Source: Cytophagaceae bacterium | GTDB lineage: Bacteria; Bacteroidota; Bacteroidia; Cytophagales; Spirosomataceae | NCBI GenBank assembly: GCA_027491315.1 | Contig: JAIXWL010000013.1 | Coordinates: 1 to 56,541 of the forward strand | Direction of reading: 5' to 3' | DNA length: 56,541 bases | Shown: positions 36,232 to 45,250 of the stretch, one piece after another | Numbering within the stretch: the stretch's first letter is position 1 | How the letters are laid out: every line of letters begins with the position of its first letter | Translations under genes and position numbers: made by a program | The notes under the pieces: generated by a model | What the model was told of the DNA's origin: nothing | What the model saw: the letters and a program-made list of their open reading frames with translations, nothing else | Databases searched by the model: none

Positions 36232-37065
36232 TTACATGTTAATTTGCTTGAGCATTTCCACCAAATCTCCAGCGACTAAACTTGATTTCGAATACGAGCT
36301 GGCATAGAGATCTCCTGCTAACCCATGGTAATAAACACCCAAACTTGCAGCGAGCCAGCAAGGATAAGACTGAGCCGCTAAGGATGCGATAATTCCTGAT
36401 AATACATCCCCACTGCCAGCTGTGGCCATGCCATCATTCCCCGTACTGTTCATAAATTTATTTCCATCTGAAGTGAAAATATGGGAGTTTTTACCCTTCA
36501 CGACTAGTTGAACGGGATAATGCTTGACAAACTTTTCAGCTTCCTCCAAAGCGCTATCCGCATCTACTGTTTTTCCTAAAATCCGACTTAGCTCTCCCAA
36601 ATGAGGCGTTAAGATATGGTTTTCCCGAAGTAAGGCATACCATGACGGATGCTGAGCTAGTATGGTCAATCCATCTGCATCAATCACCAAAGGAACCTGA
36701 ACATGCTCCAATAAATAATGTAGTAGCTCAGCAGACTCATCACTTACACCTATGCCCGGCCCAAAAACAATGGCAGAGCCATTGGCTTCTATGGACAGTT
36801 TTTTAAAGACCCGTGTACCCTCGTTGACTTCATACATGATTTCTGGACTTGCCGACAATAGCGGAATTATTCCTTCAGAAGGAATAATGGCCGTTACCAA
36901 TCCACAACCAGCACGCAAGGCAGCCCGAGAACATAAAATAGAAGCGCCTAATTTGCCTTCGCTGCCAGCAAAAACCCATACATGACCAAAGGTTTTTTTA
37001 TGTCCATCCGTGGCTCTATTTTTTCGGTGACTTTCCACCCAATCTTCTTGAATAATCTTGAGCAT
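36232..37065 (-). CDS. nnrD: ADP-dependent NAD(P)H-hydrate dehydratase
   Basis: This 277-residue protein matches the ribokinase-like repair dehydratase. It has KLGASILCSRAALRAGCGLV, VIDADGLTIL, HLGELSRILG and the anion-hole/catalytic NDGMATAGSGDVLSGI near the C-terminus. It converts S-NAD(P)HX, a damaged cofactor, back to NAD(P)H using ADP or ATP. In many bacteria it is fused to the epimerase NnrE; here only the dehydratase part is present, as its size shows, so the epimerase must be encoded elsewhere. It is transcribed alone. Confidence 0.9.
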   Translation of the reverse strand: MLKIIQEDWVESHRKNRATDGHKKTFGHVWVFAGSEGKLGASILCSRAALRAGCGLVTAIIPSEGIIPLLSASPEIMYEVNEGTRVFKKLSIEANGSAIVFGPGIGVSDESAELLHYLLEHVQVPLVIDADGLTILAQHPSWYALLRENHILTPHLGELSRILGKTVDADSALEEAEKFVKHYPVQLVVKGKNSHIFTSDGNKFMNSTGNDGMATAGSGDVLSGIIASLAAQSYPCWLAASLGVYYHGLAGDLYASSYSKSSLVAGDLVEMLKQINM

Positions 37066-37172
37066 ATTTATTCTATTTTATCTTCAAATAATAAAATTTA
37101 TAGCCAAATTTGTAATTCTAGTAATCGAGAACTACTATTGTAACAAACTGATACAATAAAGAAATTAATCAC

Positions 37173-38819
37173 ATGAAAAGAATCTTACAACTAGCTGCAG
37201 GCTGCCTTTTCAGCCTATCCCTGTTGACTATGAATGCACAAGGCCCCAAGAACTCTTATAGTATCGATGTACAAGTTAAAACCAAAAACGGAATCGTCGA
37301 AGGCGAACTTGATACTCGATCAAAAATTGTAAGTTTCAAAGGTATTCCTTTTGCTCAAGCTCCCGTAGGAGATTTACGCTGGAAGGCTCCTCAAGAACCC
37401 AAATCTTGGAACGGTGTTTTGCAAGCTAAGCAATTTGGTCCAAAAGCGGTACAAACACCCATTTTTGGTGACATGGGTTTCCGAAGTAATGGCATGAGTG
37501 AAGATTGTTTATACCTAAATGTATGGACTCCAAAACCTGAATCAGGAGCAAAATTACCCGTATTAGTTTATTTCTATGGAGGAGGTTTTATGGCAGGAGA
37601 TGGTTCTGAACCACGTTATGACGGAGAATCCATGGCAAAAAAAGGAATAGTTTCGGTAACAATTAATTACCGTTTAAACCTATTCGGTTTCTTTTCTCAT
37701 CCTGAATTGACCCAAGAATCTCCCAATAAAGCATCAGGAAACTATGGCCACATGGATATGGTAGCTGCTTTAAAATGGGTGAAAGCTAATATCGCCCAAT
37801 TCGGTGGAGACCCTAACCACGTGACCATTGCAGGAGAGTCAGCAGGTTCCATTGCCGTTTCTGCTCAGATGGCTTCTCCCCTTTCAAAGGGCTTATTCCA
37901 AGGAGCCATCGGTGAAAGTGGAGGATGGTTAAGTAATACCTTAGCCCCTATGAGTTTAAAAGATTCCGAAAAATTTGGTGCCGATTGGGCAAAAAAAATT
38001 GGCGCTAATTCGCTAAAAGAATTGAGAGCCATGTCAACTTATGAATTATATCAAAAAATGGTTGATTCTAAGACCTTAAGCTTCCCAGGTAATATTGATG
38101 GGTATTTTATGCCAAAAACGGTTCGTGAAATTTTTGAGGCCGGCGAACAAGCTCAAGTTCCTTTGTTACTTGGCTGGAATTCAGAAGAAATGAATTACCG
38201 AGCTATTACCAAAGGAAAAGCTGCTAGCCCAGAGGTTTTCACTGAAGTAGTTAAAGAACTTTACAAAGAAAAGGCAGATCAAGTTTTACAATTATACCCG
38301 GCCAAAACAGCTGATGAAGCAGAACAGTCAGCTACTGACTTATCAGGTGATCGCTTCCTTGGATATTCAACTTGGAAATGGTTTGATTTACATCGTAAGC
38401 ATAGTCAACAACCCGTATATCGCTATTATTTTGCCCGTCCTAGACCCGATATGGTTCAAAAAGATGTAGAAGCTGCCTTAGCAGGTGGAGTGGTAAAAAG
38501 AGACCCTAACGCACCGAAAGCTCCCAAACCAAAAGGAGCGGTTCACTCTGCGGAAATTGAATATGCCTTAGGGAATTTATCCACTAATTTAACCTACGCT
38601 TGGACACCTGAGGATTATAAAGTATCTCAGGTCATGCAAGAGTATTTTGCCAATTTCATCAAAACATGGAATCCGAATGGAGCAAATTTAGCTAACTGGC
38701 CAGCTGCAAAAAACGAAGCTAAGCCAGAATTGATGTTGTTGGATGTTGAGTCTAAAGTCATTCGTGGTGAAAAAGATGCCCGATATGAATTTTTAGATCA
38801 AGATTCAGGTAAAAAATAA
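37173..38819 (+). CDS. Secreted type B carboxylesterase
   Basis: This 548-residue protein has a signal peptide ending near MNAQ. It shows the type B carboxylesterase pattern: FKGIPFAQAPVGDLRW, EDCLYLNVWTP, the oxyanion hole YFYGGGFMAG, and the elbow GESAGS with S223. The triad Glu is likely in LLLGWNSEEM and the His in GAVHSAEIEYALG. It hydrolyses carboxyl esters outside the cytoplasm; substrate unknown. It is 38 nt before the second Gfo/Idh gene, so the two may be one unit leading into the Crp/Fnr regulator. Confidence 0.9.
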   Translation: MKRILQLAAGCLFSLSLLTMNAQGPKNSYSIDVQVKTKNGIVEGELDTRSKIVSFKGIPFAQAPVGDLRWKAPQEPKSWNGVLQAKQFGPKAVQTPIFGDMGFRSNGMSEDCLYLNVWTPKPESGAKLPVLVYFYGGGFMAGDGSEPRYDGESMAKKGIVSVTINYRLNLFGFFSHPELTQESPNKASGNYGHMDMVAALKWVKANIAQFGGDPNHVTIAGESAGSIAVSAQMASPLSKGLFQGAIGESGGWLSNTLAPMSLKDSEKFGADWAKKIGANSLKELRAMSTYELYQKMVDSKTLSFPGNIDGYFMPKTVREIFEAGEQAQVPLLLGWNSEEMNYRAITKGKAASPEVFTEVVKELYKEKADQVLQLYPAKTADEAEQSATDLSGDRFLGYSTWKWFDLHRKHSQQPVYRYYFARPRPDMVQKDVEAALAGGVVKRDPNAPKAPKPKGAVHSAEIEYALGNLSTNLTYAWTPEDYKVSQVMQEYFANFIKTWNPNGANLANWPAAKNEAKPELMLLDVESKVIRGEKDARYEFLDQDSGKK

Positions 38820-38857
38820 ATTGCTTATTTTTACCTAGTCTAACGTAAACCTATCTC

Positions 38858-39904
38858 ATGCAATCGAACATATTTCACACGGCCATACTTTCTTACGGAA
38901 TGTCTGGCCGTGTTTTTCATGCCCCCTTCCTAGCTACTCATCCAGGATTTAAATTAGTCGGATGCTGGGAAAGATCTCAAAAAAACATTCAAGTAAGGTA
39001 TCCCGAAGTAGCCAGCTATGATTCATTGGAAGAAATTTTGGCCAATGATCAAATTGAATTGGTGGTGGTCAACACTCCCATCGCTACTCACTTTGATTAT
39101 ACATTGGCATGTTTGGAAGCAGGGAAACATGTATTAGTTGAAAAGTGCTTTACTCGCACAGCTGAGGAAGCCATTCAGTTAAAAGCTGCCAAAGAGAAAG
39201 CCGGTAAGCATTTATTTGTCTTTCAAAATCGTCGATGGGACTCCGACTTTTTGACCGTAAAAAAAGTAAAAGAATCAGGTGTTTTGGGCGAATTAGTGGA
39301 AGCAGAATTTCACTATGACCGCTTTGATGGTAACCTTTCCTATAAAGCCCATAAAGAAACCCCAGGATTAGGAGTTGGTGTAGTTACCGACCTAGGACCA
39401 CACATCATAGACCAAGCAATTTCCTTATTTGGCATGCCTGAACGCGTTTTTGCGGATTTACGTAAAACAAGAAAAAACACTCAAGTAGATGATTACTTTG
39501 AGATTCTACTGTATTATCCGGATTTAAGAGTGCGCTTAAAGGCGGGTTATTTCGTAAAACTGCCTGTCCCATCCTTCCAACTGCATGGAAAACAAGGCAG
39601 TTTCTTAAAAACCCGTTCGGATAGACAAGAGGCTGATTTGCAATTAGCAATTTTACCCAATACTCCTAATTGGGGACAGGATTCGGAAATGGATTTTGGC
39701 CAAATTTGGGTGGATGGAGAAGATAGTCCACGCACCATAACTTCGGAAGCAGGTAACTACATGGCTTTCTTTGAAAATGTGTTTCAAACCCTAGTGGGGA
39801 ACGAAAAGCCGGCCGTTTCTGTTGAAGACGGAATTCGTAGTATGCGCATTATAGACGCTGCCTATGAGAGTAATCATCAACAAGCTATCATCTCGCTTTC
39901 CTAA
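38858..39904 (+). CDS. Gfo/Idh/MocA-family oxidoreductase (YdgJ-like)
   Basis: This 348-residue protein has a Rossmann start with SYGMSGRVFHAPFL in place of the usual glycine loop, typical of the YdgJ/YhhX subgroup. The family Lys is in VEKCFTRTAEEA. The C-terminal domain has GVVTDLGPHIIDQAISLFG with the Asp and His of the active site. It should be a cytosolic NAD(P)-dependent sugar or polyol dehydrogenase. It ends six nt before the Crp/Fnr gene, so the regulator is probably co-transcribed with it. Confidence 0.9.
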   Translation: MQSNIFHTAILSYGMSGRVFHAPFLATHPGFKLVGCWERSQKNIQVRYPEVASYDSLEEILANDQIELVVVNTPIATHFDYTLACLEAGKHVLVEKCFTRTAEEAIQLKAAKEKAGKHLFVFQNRRWDSDFLTVKKVKESGVLGELVEAEFHYDRFDGNLSYKAHKETPGLGVGVVTDLGPHIIDQAISLFGMPERVFADLRKTRKNTQVDDYFEILLYYPDLRVRLKAGYFVKLPVPSFQLHGKQGSFLKTRSDRQEADLQLAILPNTPNWGQDSEMDFGQIWVDGEDSPRTITSEAGNYMAFFENVFQTLVGNEKPAVSVEDGIRSMRIIDAAYESNHQQAIISLS

Positions 39905-39910
39905 TAAACC

Positions 39911-40552
39911 ATGGCAACTGCTTCTACCACCCAGCAATTATTTCAACAATTTGAACCAGAATTACTTAAAAAAGTACAACAGGTAGGATTGGTGCGTAAG
40001 TTTAAAGCAGAGGATTATTTGATGCAAACGGGCCAACAAATCCGTTCGGCGGTATTGGTCTTAGATGGCGTTGTTAAAGTCTTTCGAGAGGATGATGAGG
40101 GTAATGAAGTATTTATGTACAATTTACACCCAGGAGAAGCATGTGCCATTTCTATGACTTGTGCGGCTAGACAACTTTCTAGTCAGATTATGGCCAAAGC
40201 CCTAGTGGATACGGAGGTTTTGGCTATACCCATTGAATTAATGGACGAATGGGCCCTAAAATACCGTTCCTGGTACCAATTTGTCTTAGAAACGTATCGC
40301 TCCCGTTTTGAAGAGCTCTTAGATACGCTTGATCACATTGCCTTCCGCAACTTAGATGAAAGGCTTCTTTGGTATTTAAAACAGCATCAAAAGAGCTTAA
40401 AAAGTAATTTCATCAAAACATCTTTTACTGATATCGCCTTGGAGCTCAACTCTTCACGAGAAGTAATCTCTCGTCTCATGAAAAAATTAGCCGAAAAGGG
40501 CCTAGTTAAATTGCATAAAAATGAGGTGGAGATATTGAAATTAGAAATATAA
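39911..40552 (+). CDS. Crp/Fnr-family regulator, proposed activator of the sulfur island
   Basis: This 213-residue protein has a cyclic-nucleotide-binding-type beta-barrel (about residues 8-115), a dimer helix and a C-terminal winged helix (about 148-213). The recognition helix reads SSREVISRLMKKL. E184, S187 and R188 form the E--SR signature by which FNR/FixK proteins read TGAT half-sites. It lacks the N-terminal FNR iron-sulfur cysteines but has C78 and C84 (C-x5-C) in the barrel, possible thiol or persulfide sensors. TGAT-N4-ATCA palindromes precede the porin gene just downstream and three further intergenic regions of the island. The regulatory link is inferred. Confidence 0.88.
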   Translation: MATASTTQQLFQQFEPELLKKVQQVGLVRKFKAEDYLMQTGQQIRSAVLVLDGVVKVFREDDEGNEVFMYNLHPGEACAISMTCAARQLSSQIMAKALVDTEVLAIPIELMDEWALKYRSWYQFVLETYRSRFEELLDTLDHIAFRNLDERLLWYLKQHQKSLKSNFIKTSFTDIALELNSSREVISRLMKKLAEKGLVKLHKNEVEILKLEI

Positions 40553-40590
40553 TTTTAATAATAATATAACTTTTAATTCAAATTTTAAAA

Positions 40591-40634
40591 GTGATTATTA
40601 TCACGCCCCTACTGAGTTAATACATCGAAATTTG
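40591..40634 (+). promoter_or_regulatory. Crp/Fnr-type site and promoter of the porin gene
   Basis: The perfect palindrome GTGAT-TATT-ATCAC (40591-40604) is followed after 22 nt by the -7 box GAAATTTG (40627-40634), 18 nt before the ATG. No -33 TTG is present at the expected place, which fits an activator-dependent promoter with the activator centred near -41. Confidence 0.75.
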
Positions 40635-40652
40635 TTGGCATAAACTAAATAT

Positions 40653-42038
40653 ATGCCATACAAATACCTCATTACCATCATCGTATTTTTCAGTTTTTCA
40701 TGGAAAACGAATGCCTCATATTATTCTGAAGCTACAGATACCACAAGTATTTGGAAAGTACTGAGCTCTGGTAGTATATACACCAATGTTCGCTATTTTT
40801 ATATGAATACAGACAATTCTGGGGACAATTATGACGCCTTTGCACATGGATTAAATATGGGTATTTCGTACGAAACCAAAGCATGGAAAAATTTTAGTTT
40901 TGGAATTAGTAGCCAATGGATGTACAATTTGGGTTCAAGTTCTTTAAGCCCAGACCCTAAATTCCCAATTTTAAATCGCTACGAAATTGGGCTATTTGAT
41001 GTACTTAATCCGCTGTCTACCAACATACTATCTCGTTTGGAAAAGTTATACTTGAATTATACCTACCAGAAATCGAATATAAAAATTGGCCGACAAATCA
41101 TCAATAGCCCTTTTGTAAATGCGCAAGATGGGCGTTTAAGGCCAACGATGCTTTCTGGAATTTGGTTAGATTGGAATGAAATATCGAAAACAAAAATTGA
41201 ATTGGGCTATCTGGGCGCCATTTCTCCCAGAGGTACGACACAATGGTTTAGCATCGGAGAGAGCATGGGTATTTACCCAAAAGGGGTTAATCCTGATGGA
41301 AATAAATCAAATTATTATGGCAACATAGAATCAAAGGGAATTGCCATGCTAGGAATCACTTTAAAACAACTAAAAACCATCAACTTTCAATTTTGGAATA
41401 TGTATGTTGACAGGGTAATGAATACTCACATGCTACAAGCAGATGGGAAATGGCCCTCTAATTTAAAAGGCCAGTGGGTAGGTGGAATACAATATTTAGA
41501 ACAACATGCCCTTGAACAAGGAGGAAATCCAGATCCATCTAAAACATATATGACAGCTGGATCTATGTCAAGATCGTGGGGGGCAAGATTTGGTTGGGAA
41601 AATAAACAATGGAAAACATCCATCAATTTTAATCAAATCACCAACGAAGGACGATATTTAATGCCAAGAGAATGGGGCAAAGATCCATTTTATACCTTTT
41701 TACCAAGGGAAAGAAACGAAGGTTTTGGAAATGTCCATGCCTTTGTAGCCAAAATGGCCTATCAATGGAAGAAAATTCCTCTAAGAACACAATTAGCACA
41801 AGGATATTTTTATTTACCTCCTACACAAGATTTTGTCTTAAATAAATATGCTTTACCTTCTTACGCTCAAACAAATTTGGAATTAAATTTTGAACCCCAA
41901 GGTAAGTGGAAAGGAATGACCCTTTCATTAATTTATGTTCTCAAAAATCAAATAGACGAAAGTAAATTGGCTGACAAATTCGAAATTAACAAAGTGAACA
42001 TGAGTCACATCAATGTTATTTTAAATTATACCTTGTAA
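40653..42038 (+). CDS. OprD-like outer-membrane porin
   Basis: This 461-residue protein has a signal peptide (residues 5-22, ending near TNAS). The rest is rich in alternating aromatic/polar strands (for example SIYTNVRYFYMNTDN and KIELGYLGAIS), ending in INVILNYTL, as expected for an 18-strand barrel. Its size and the segment LYLNYTYQKSNIKIGRQIINSPFVNAQDGRL fit OprD-type porins. It probably lets small anions enter the periplasm. Its promoter carries the best Crp/Fnr site of the region, so thiosulfate or another sulfur anion is a reasonable guess for the cargo. Confidence 0.78.
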   Translation: MPYKYLITIIVFFSFSWKTNASYYSEATDTTSIWKVLSSGSIYTNVRYFYMNTDNSGDNYDAFAHGLNMGISYETKAWKNFSFGISSQWMYNLGSSSLSPDPKFPILNRYEIGLFDVLNPLSTNILSRLEKLYLNYTYQKSNIKIGRQIINSPFVNAQDGRLRPTMLSGIWLDWNEISKTKIELGYLGAISPRGTTQWFSIGESMGIYPKGVNPDGNKSNYYGNIESKGIAMLGITLKQLKTINFQFWNMYVDRVMNTHMLQADGKWPSNLKGQWVGGIQYLEQHALEQGGNPDPSKTYMTAGSMSRSWGARFGWENKQWKTSINFNQITNEGRYLMPREWGKDPFYTFLPRERNEGFGNVHAFVAKMAYQWKKIPLRTQLAQGYFYLPPTQDFVLNKYALPSYAQTNLELNFEPQGKWKGMTLSLIYVLKNQIDESKLADKFEINKVNMSHINVILNYTL

Positions 42039-42170
42039 ATTGTGGACCAATAAGCATAAGGCAACAGCCATGTATAATCCATTGATAATGAATCATATAA
42101 TGCTGATTTCACCTTCTTCTATCATACCTTAATCAAGCTCCCAATTCAATGGTAAATAATTTTCATTGCT

Positions 42171-42214
42171 GTGATAAAAATCACGAATAAGGCCAAAATA
42201 TAGCCTGACATTTG
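42171..42214 (+). promoter_or_regulatory. Crp/Fnr-type site and promoter of tauE-cstB operon
   Basis: The perfect palindrome GTGAT-AAAA-ATCAC (42171-42184) is followed after 22 nt by the -7 box GACATTTG (42207-42214), 26 nt before the ATG. The spacing is identical to that at 40591. Confidence 0.78.
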
Positions 42215-42240
42215 TATCAACAAAAAAGAAAAAATAAGTC

Positions 42241-43062
42241 ATGGAAATAATCGGATACTTTGCCTCATTACTCATTGGAATCTCGTTGGGACTCATTGGA
42301 GGAGGTGGATCCATTTTAACAGTACCAGTTTTGGTCTACTTGTTCGGTATTAATCCTGTATTAGCAACGGCCTATTCCCTATTCATTGTAGGAGCAAGTA
42401 GCTTAGTAGGAGCTTTTCCTAAATACCAACAAGGTTTAGTGAATCTAAAGACGGCTATTATTTTTGGTATTCCTTCTATTGTTTCGGTTTATGCCACGCG
42501 CAAATTCATCGTACCATTAATTCCAACAGATATATTTCAAATAGGGGATTTATTGATTACCAAATCCATTTTAATGATGGTGCTCTTTGCCATTTTAATG
42601 GTTGCCGCTTCCATATCCATGATACGTGGCAAATGTGAAAATTGTGGAAAAGAAGGAACAGAGGAACTAGAACTAAAAGAACAAACGTTTAATTATCCAG
42701 TGATTATTTTGGAAGGTAGCGTAGTTGGCTTATTAACCGGATTAGTAGGTGCTGGTGGTGGATTCTTGATTATTCCTGCTTTAGTTGTTCTCTCCAAACT
42801 ACCCATGAAACAGGCCGTAGGAACTTCATTACTTATCATTGCTATGAAATCACTGATTGGTTTCACCGGTGATTTAGGACATCAAGAAATCAATTGGAAC
42901 CTGCTGTTAACCATCACAGCATTAGCCATAGCAGGCATATTTGTTGGAGATAAATTCAGTAAGAAAGTAGACAGTGATAAACTAAAAAGAGGCTTTGGAT
43001 GGTTCGTGTTAATTATGGGTGTATATATTCTCATTCAACAATTAGCCTTCCCCTTAAAATAA
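42241..43062 (+). CDS. tauE: TauE/SafE-family sulfite/sulfur-anion exporter
   Basis: This 273-residue protein has about eight membrane segments in two similar halves. Each begins with a glycine-rich motif: GISLGLIGGGGSILTVPVLVY and VVGLLTGLVGAGGGFLIIPALVV. The soluble loop between them carries a CENC pair (C132, C135), which could bind metal or sulfane sulfur. In the staphylococcal cst operon a TauE protein sits beside CstB and is thought to export sulfite or related anions. Here it lies 48 nt before the CstB-like gene, under its own Crp/Fnr-type promoter. Confidence 0.9.
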   Translation: MEIIGYFASLLIGISLGLIGGGGSILTVPVLVYLFGINPVLATAYSLFIVGASSLVGAFPKYQQGLVNLKTAIIFGIPSIVSVYATRKFIVPLIPTDIFQIGDLLITKSILMMVLFAILMVAASISMIRGKCENCGKEGTEELELKEQTFNYPVIILEGSVVGLLTGLVGAGGGFLIIPALVVLSKLPMKQAVGTSLLIIAMKSLIGFTGDLGHQEINWNLLLTITALAIAGIFVGDKFSKKVDSDKLKRGFGWFVLIMGVYILIQQLAFPLK

Positions 43063-43110
43063 GTCATTAATTAATTGAAAACATTAGCAAAACAACATAC
43101 TATTAAAGAA

Positions 43111-44529
43111 ATGAAAGTAGAACAAATTTATACCGGATGTTTAGCACAAGGTGCCTATTACATTGAAAATAACGGCGAAGCAGCCATCATTGATCCTTTA
43201 CGTGAGGTTGAACCTTATATCCAAAAGGCAGAGCGCAATGGTGCTAAAATCAAATACGTTTTTGAAACTCACTTCCATGCGGATTTTGTTTCTGGCCACA
43301 TTGACTTATCTGCTAAAACAGGTGCTCCCATTGTTTATGGTCCCAATGCTGCCTGTGCCTTTGATTGTATTTCGGCTACGGACGGACAAGAATTCCCTCT
43401 AGGAAATGCTACTATCCGAGTGATACATACACCAGGACATACCATGGAAAGTACTTGCTTTTTATTGATTGATGCGCATGGCAAAGAAACTAGTTTGTTC
43501 TCGGGTGATACTTTATTCATTGGTGATGTAGGTCGGCCAGATCTAGCACAAAAAGTAAAGGCAGATTTAACAGAAGATATTTTAGCGGGTCATTTATTCG
43601 ATTCTTTACGAAATAAAATCATGCCATTAGCCGATGATATCATCGTTTACCCAGCGCATGGCGCGGGTTCAGCATGTGGAAAAAACATGAGTAAGGAAAC
43701 CACGGATACTTTGGGTAACCAAAAGAAGACAAACTATGCTTTGAATCCTGAATTGACCAAAGAACAATTCAAAAAAGAAGTTTTAACCGGTTTAGTGGCT
43801 CCTCCATCCTATTTCCCTTTGAATGTATTGATGAATATCCAAGGATATGACAGTATAGATAAGGTATTGGAAAGAGGTCAACATGCTTTATCTCCTGAGG
43901 CTTTTGAAGCAGCAGCCAATGAGACAGGCGCTTTAATTTTAGATACACGTGATCCTCAGACATTTACTAAAGGATTTGTACCAAATGCCATCAACATCGG
44001 AATCGATGGATCCTTTGCTCCTTGGGTAGGTGCCATGATTCCAGACATCAAGCAAGAAATCTTGTTGATTACGGATGAAGGACGTGAAGAAGAGGTTATT
44101 ACCCGTTTAGCCCGTGTGGGATATGATTTTACCATTGGCTATTTGAAGGGTGGATTTGAGGCTTGGAAAGCAGCAGGAAAAGAAGTGGATAGTATTGAAT
44201 CCATCACAGCAGAAGAAGTGGCAAAACGTTTTGCAGCTGGTGAAGGTGAGATTTTAGACGTCCGCAAGAACTCAGAATATTTGAGCGAGCATGTCAAAGA
44301 AGCGGAAAATGCACCTTTGGACTTCATCAATGAAAGTATGTTGAAGATCGACAAAAACAAAACTTACTTTGTGCACTGCGCAGGGGGCTATCGTTCTATG
44401 ATTTTCAATTCTACCCTTAGAGCTCGTGGATACCACAATTTAGTGGATGTTAATGGAGGCTTTAAAGCCATCAAAGAATCAGAGAAGTTTCATATCACGG
44501 ACTATGTTTGTCCATCAACCTTATTGTAA
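43111..44529 (+). CDS. CstB-like persulfide dioxygenase fused to two rhodanese domains
   Basis: This 472-residue protein has an N-terminal ETHE1-type metallo-beta-lactamase domain (about 1-245) with HFHADFVSGH (H54, H56, D58), TPGH (H110) and SGDT (D133). It oxidises persulfide to sulfite with O2. A degenerate rhodanese domain follows (about 270-360), with Asp322 in TDEGREE where Cys is expected. The active rhodanese domain (about 375-460) has HCAGGYRS with C423, and a further Cys sits in the tail VCPSTLL. This three-part layout is that of CstB. I chose ATG 43111 because it fits the family start; an upstream TTG is rejected. Confidence 0.9.
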   Translation: MKVEQIYTGCLAQGAYYIENNGEAAIIDPLREVEPYIQKAERNGAKIKYVFETHFHADFVSGHIDLSAKTGAPIVYGPNAACAFDCISATDGQEFPLGNATIRVIHTPGHTMESTCFLLIDAHGKETSLFSGDTLFIGDVGRPDLAQKVKADLTEDILAGHLFDSLRNKIMPLADDIIVYPAHGAGSACGKNMSKETTDTLGNQKKTNYALNPELTKEQFKKEVLTGLVAPPSYFPLNVLMNIQGYDSIDKVLERGQHALSPEAFEAAANETGALILDTRDPQTFTKGFVPNAINIGIDGSFAPWVGAMIPDIKQEILLITDEGREEEVITRLARVGYDFTIGYLKGGFEAWKAAGKEVDSIESITAEEVAKRFAAGEGEILDVRKNSEYLSEHVKEAENAPLDFINESMLKIDKNKTYFVHCAGGYRSMIFNSTLRARGYHNLVDVNGGFKAIKESEKFHITDYVCPSTLL

Positions 44530-44531
44530 TC

Positions 44532-44813
44532 ATGAATATTCAAGAATTGATACAAAACCCCAAGACCAATATCATTGACGTACGTGAAATTGGAGAGTTC
44601 ATGCAAGGGCATTATGAAGGAGCTATCAATATCCCTTTAGGAACGATTCCAAATCAATTGGAAAAATTCAAAAGTATGGAAGGTCCCATCATTGTGTATT
44701 GTCGAAGCGGAAATCGCTCAGGCTTAGCCCAGACCATGCTTAAGCAAATGGGCTACCAAGACGTATACAATGGAGGTGCCCTACAAGATATATTGGTTTA
44801 TTCTAATAACTAA
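44532..44813 (+). CDS. Single-domain rhodanese
   Basis: This 93-residue protein is one rhodanese domain with DVREIGEFMQGHYEGAINIP and the active loop YCRSGNRSG (C57). It has no signal peptide, so it works in the cytosol, moving sulfane sulfur between carriers such as glutathione or coenzyme-A-like thiols and enzymes. The ATG at 44532 lies two nt after the CstB-like stop, so translation is probably coupled. Confidence 0.9.
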   Translation: MNIQELIQNPKTNIIDVREIGEFMQGHYEGAINIPLGTIPNQLEKFKSMEGPIIVYCRSGNRSGLAQTMLKQMGYQDVYNGGALQDILVYSNN

Positions 44814-44817
44814 GCCC

Positions 44818-45066
44818 ATGTGGAGCGCACTCAAACAACCGTGGGATTTAATGCGTATAGCTCGCCTGACTATGGGGGGCTATGCGCTATATGAATCCAT
44901 CCAAACCAGAGAAATCTTTTTAGGATTATTAGCTGGCGTCCTTTTGATACAAGCTGTATTTAATTGGGGCTGTGGTGCTCAAGGATGTAATGTTCCGACA
45001 TATTCAAAAAAATCAAACGCTAAAAACACCGAAGAAACGGAATATGAAGAAGTTCATTCAAAATAA
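44818..45066 (+). CDS. Small DUF2892/YgaP-like membrane protein with CxxxxC pair
   Basis: This 82-residue protein has two hydrophobic segments (about 13-28 and 32-50). Right after the second is NWGCGAQGCNVP with C52 and C57. It resembles the membrane part of YgaP-type rhodaneses (DUF2892), which here would be separate from the soluble rhodanese four nt upstream. A hydrophilic acidic tail follows. It may dock the rhodanese at the membrane or move sulfur or electrons. The last 23 nt overlap the next gene in another frame. Confidence 0.75.
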   Translation: MWSALKQPWDLMRIARLTMGGYALYESIQTREIFLGLLAGVLLIQAVFNWGCGAQGCNVPTYSKKSNAKNTEETEYEEVHSK

Positions 45067-45250
45067 TCGATTAGCCCTTTTAGGTTCCCTATTGGGTGGA
45101 ATTGCAGGGTATTTCTATTGGCAACAAATTGGATGTAGTACGGGGACTTGCCCTTTAACATCCAAGCCTTTGAACAGTACCTTGTATTTTGCCTTCTTAG
45201 GTTATATTTTTAGTGGATTTTTTACCAACAAAAAAACAGCAGAGGAATAG
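45044..45250 (+). CDS. Small DUF6132-like membrane protein with CxxxxC pair
   Basis: This 68-residue protein has two membrane helices (about 9-27 and 46-61) joined by QQIGCSTGTCPLTSKP with C31 and C36. This GC-x4-C-P phrase is what I recall for DUF6132. It overlaps the previous gene by 23 nt, so the two are translationally coupled. Both have a cysteine pair with the same C-x4-C spacing. Function unknown; a membrane-bound sulfur or redox relay is possible. The stop codon touches the start of a heptad repeat array. Confidence 0.72.
   Translation: MKKFIQNNRLALLGSLLGGIAGYFYWQQIGCSTGTCPLTSKPLNSTLYFAFLGYIFSGFFTNKKTAEE

Noticed and set aside
42039-42170. tRNA or small RNA gene after the porin
   Set aside because: No cloverleaf, conserved T-loop or terminator is visible in this AT-rich gap.
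43075-43110. TTG start for the CstB-like protein
   Set aside because: The ATG at 43111 gives the family-like start MKVEQIYTGC; the extra residues look non-conserved.
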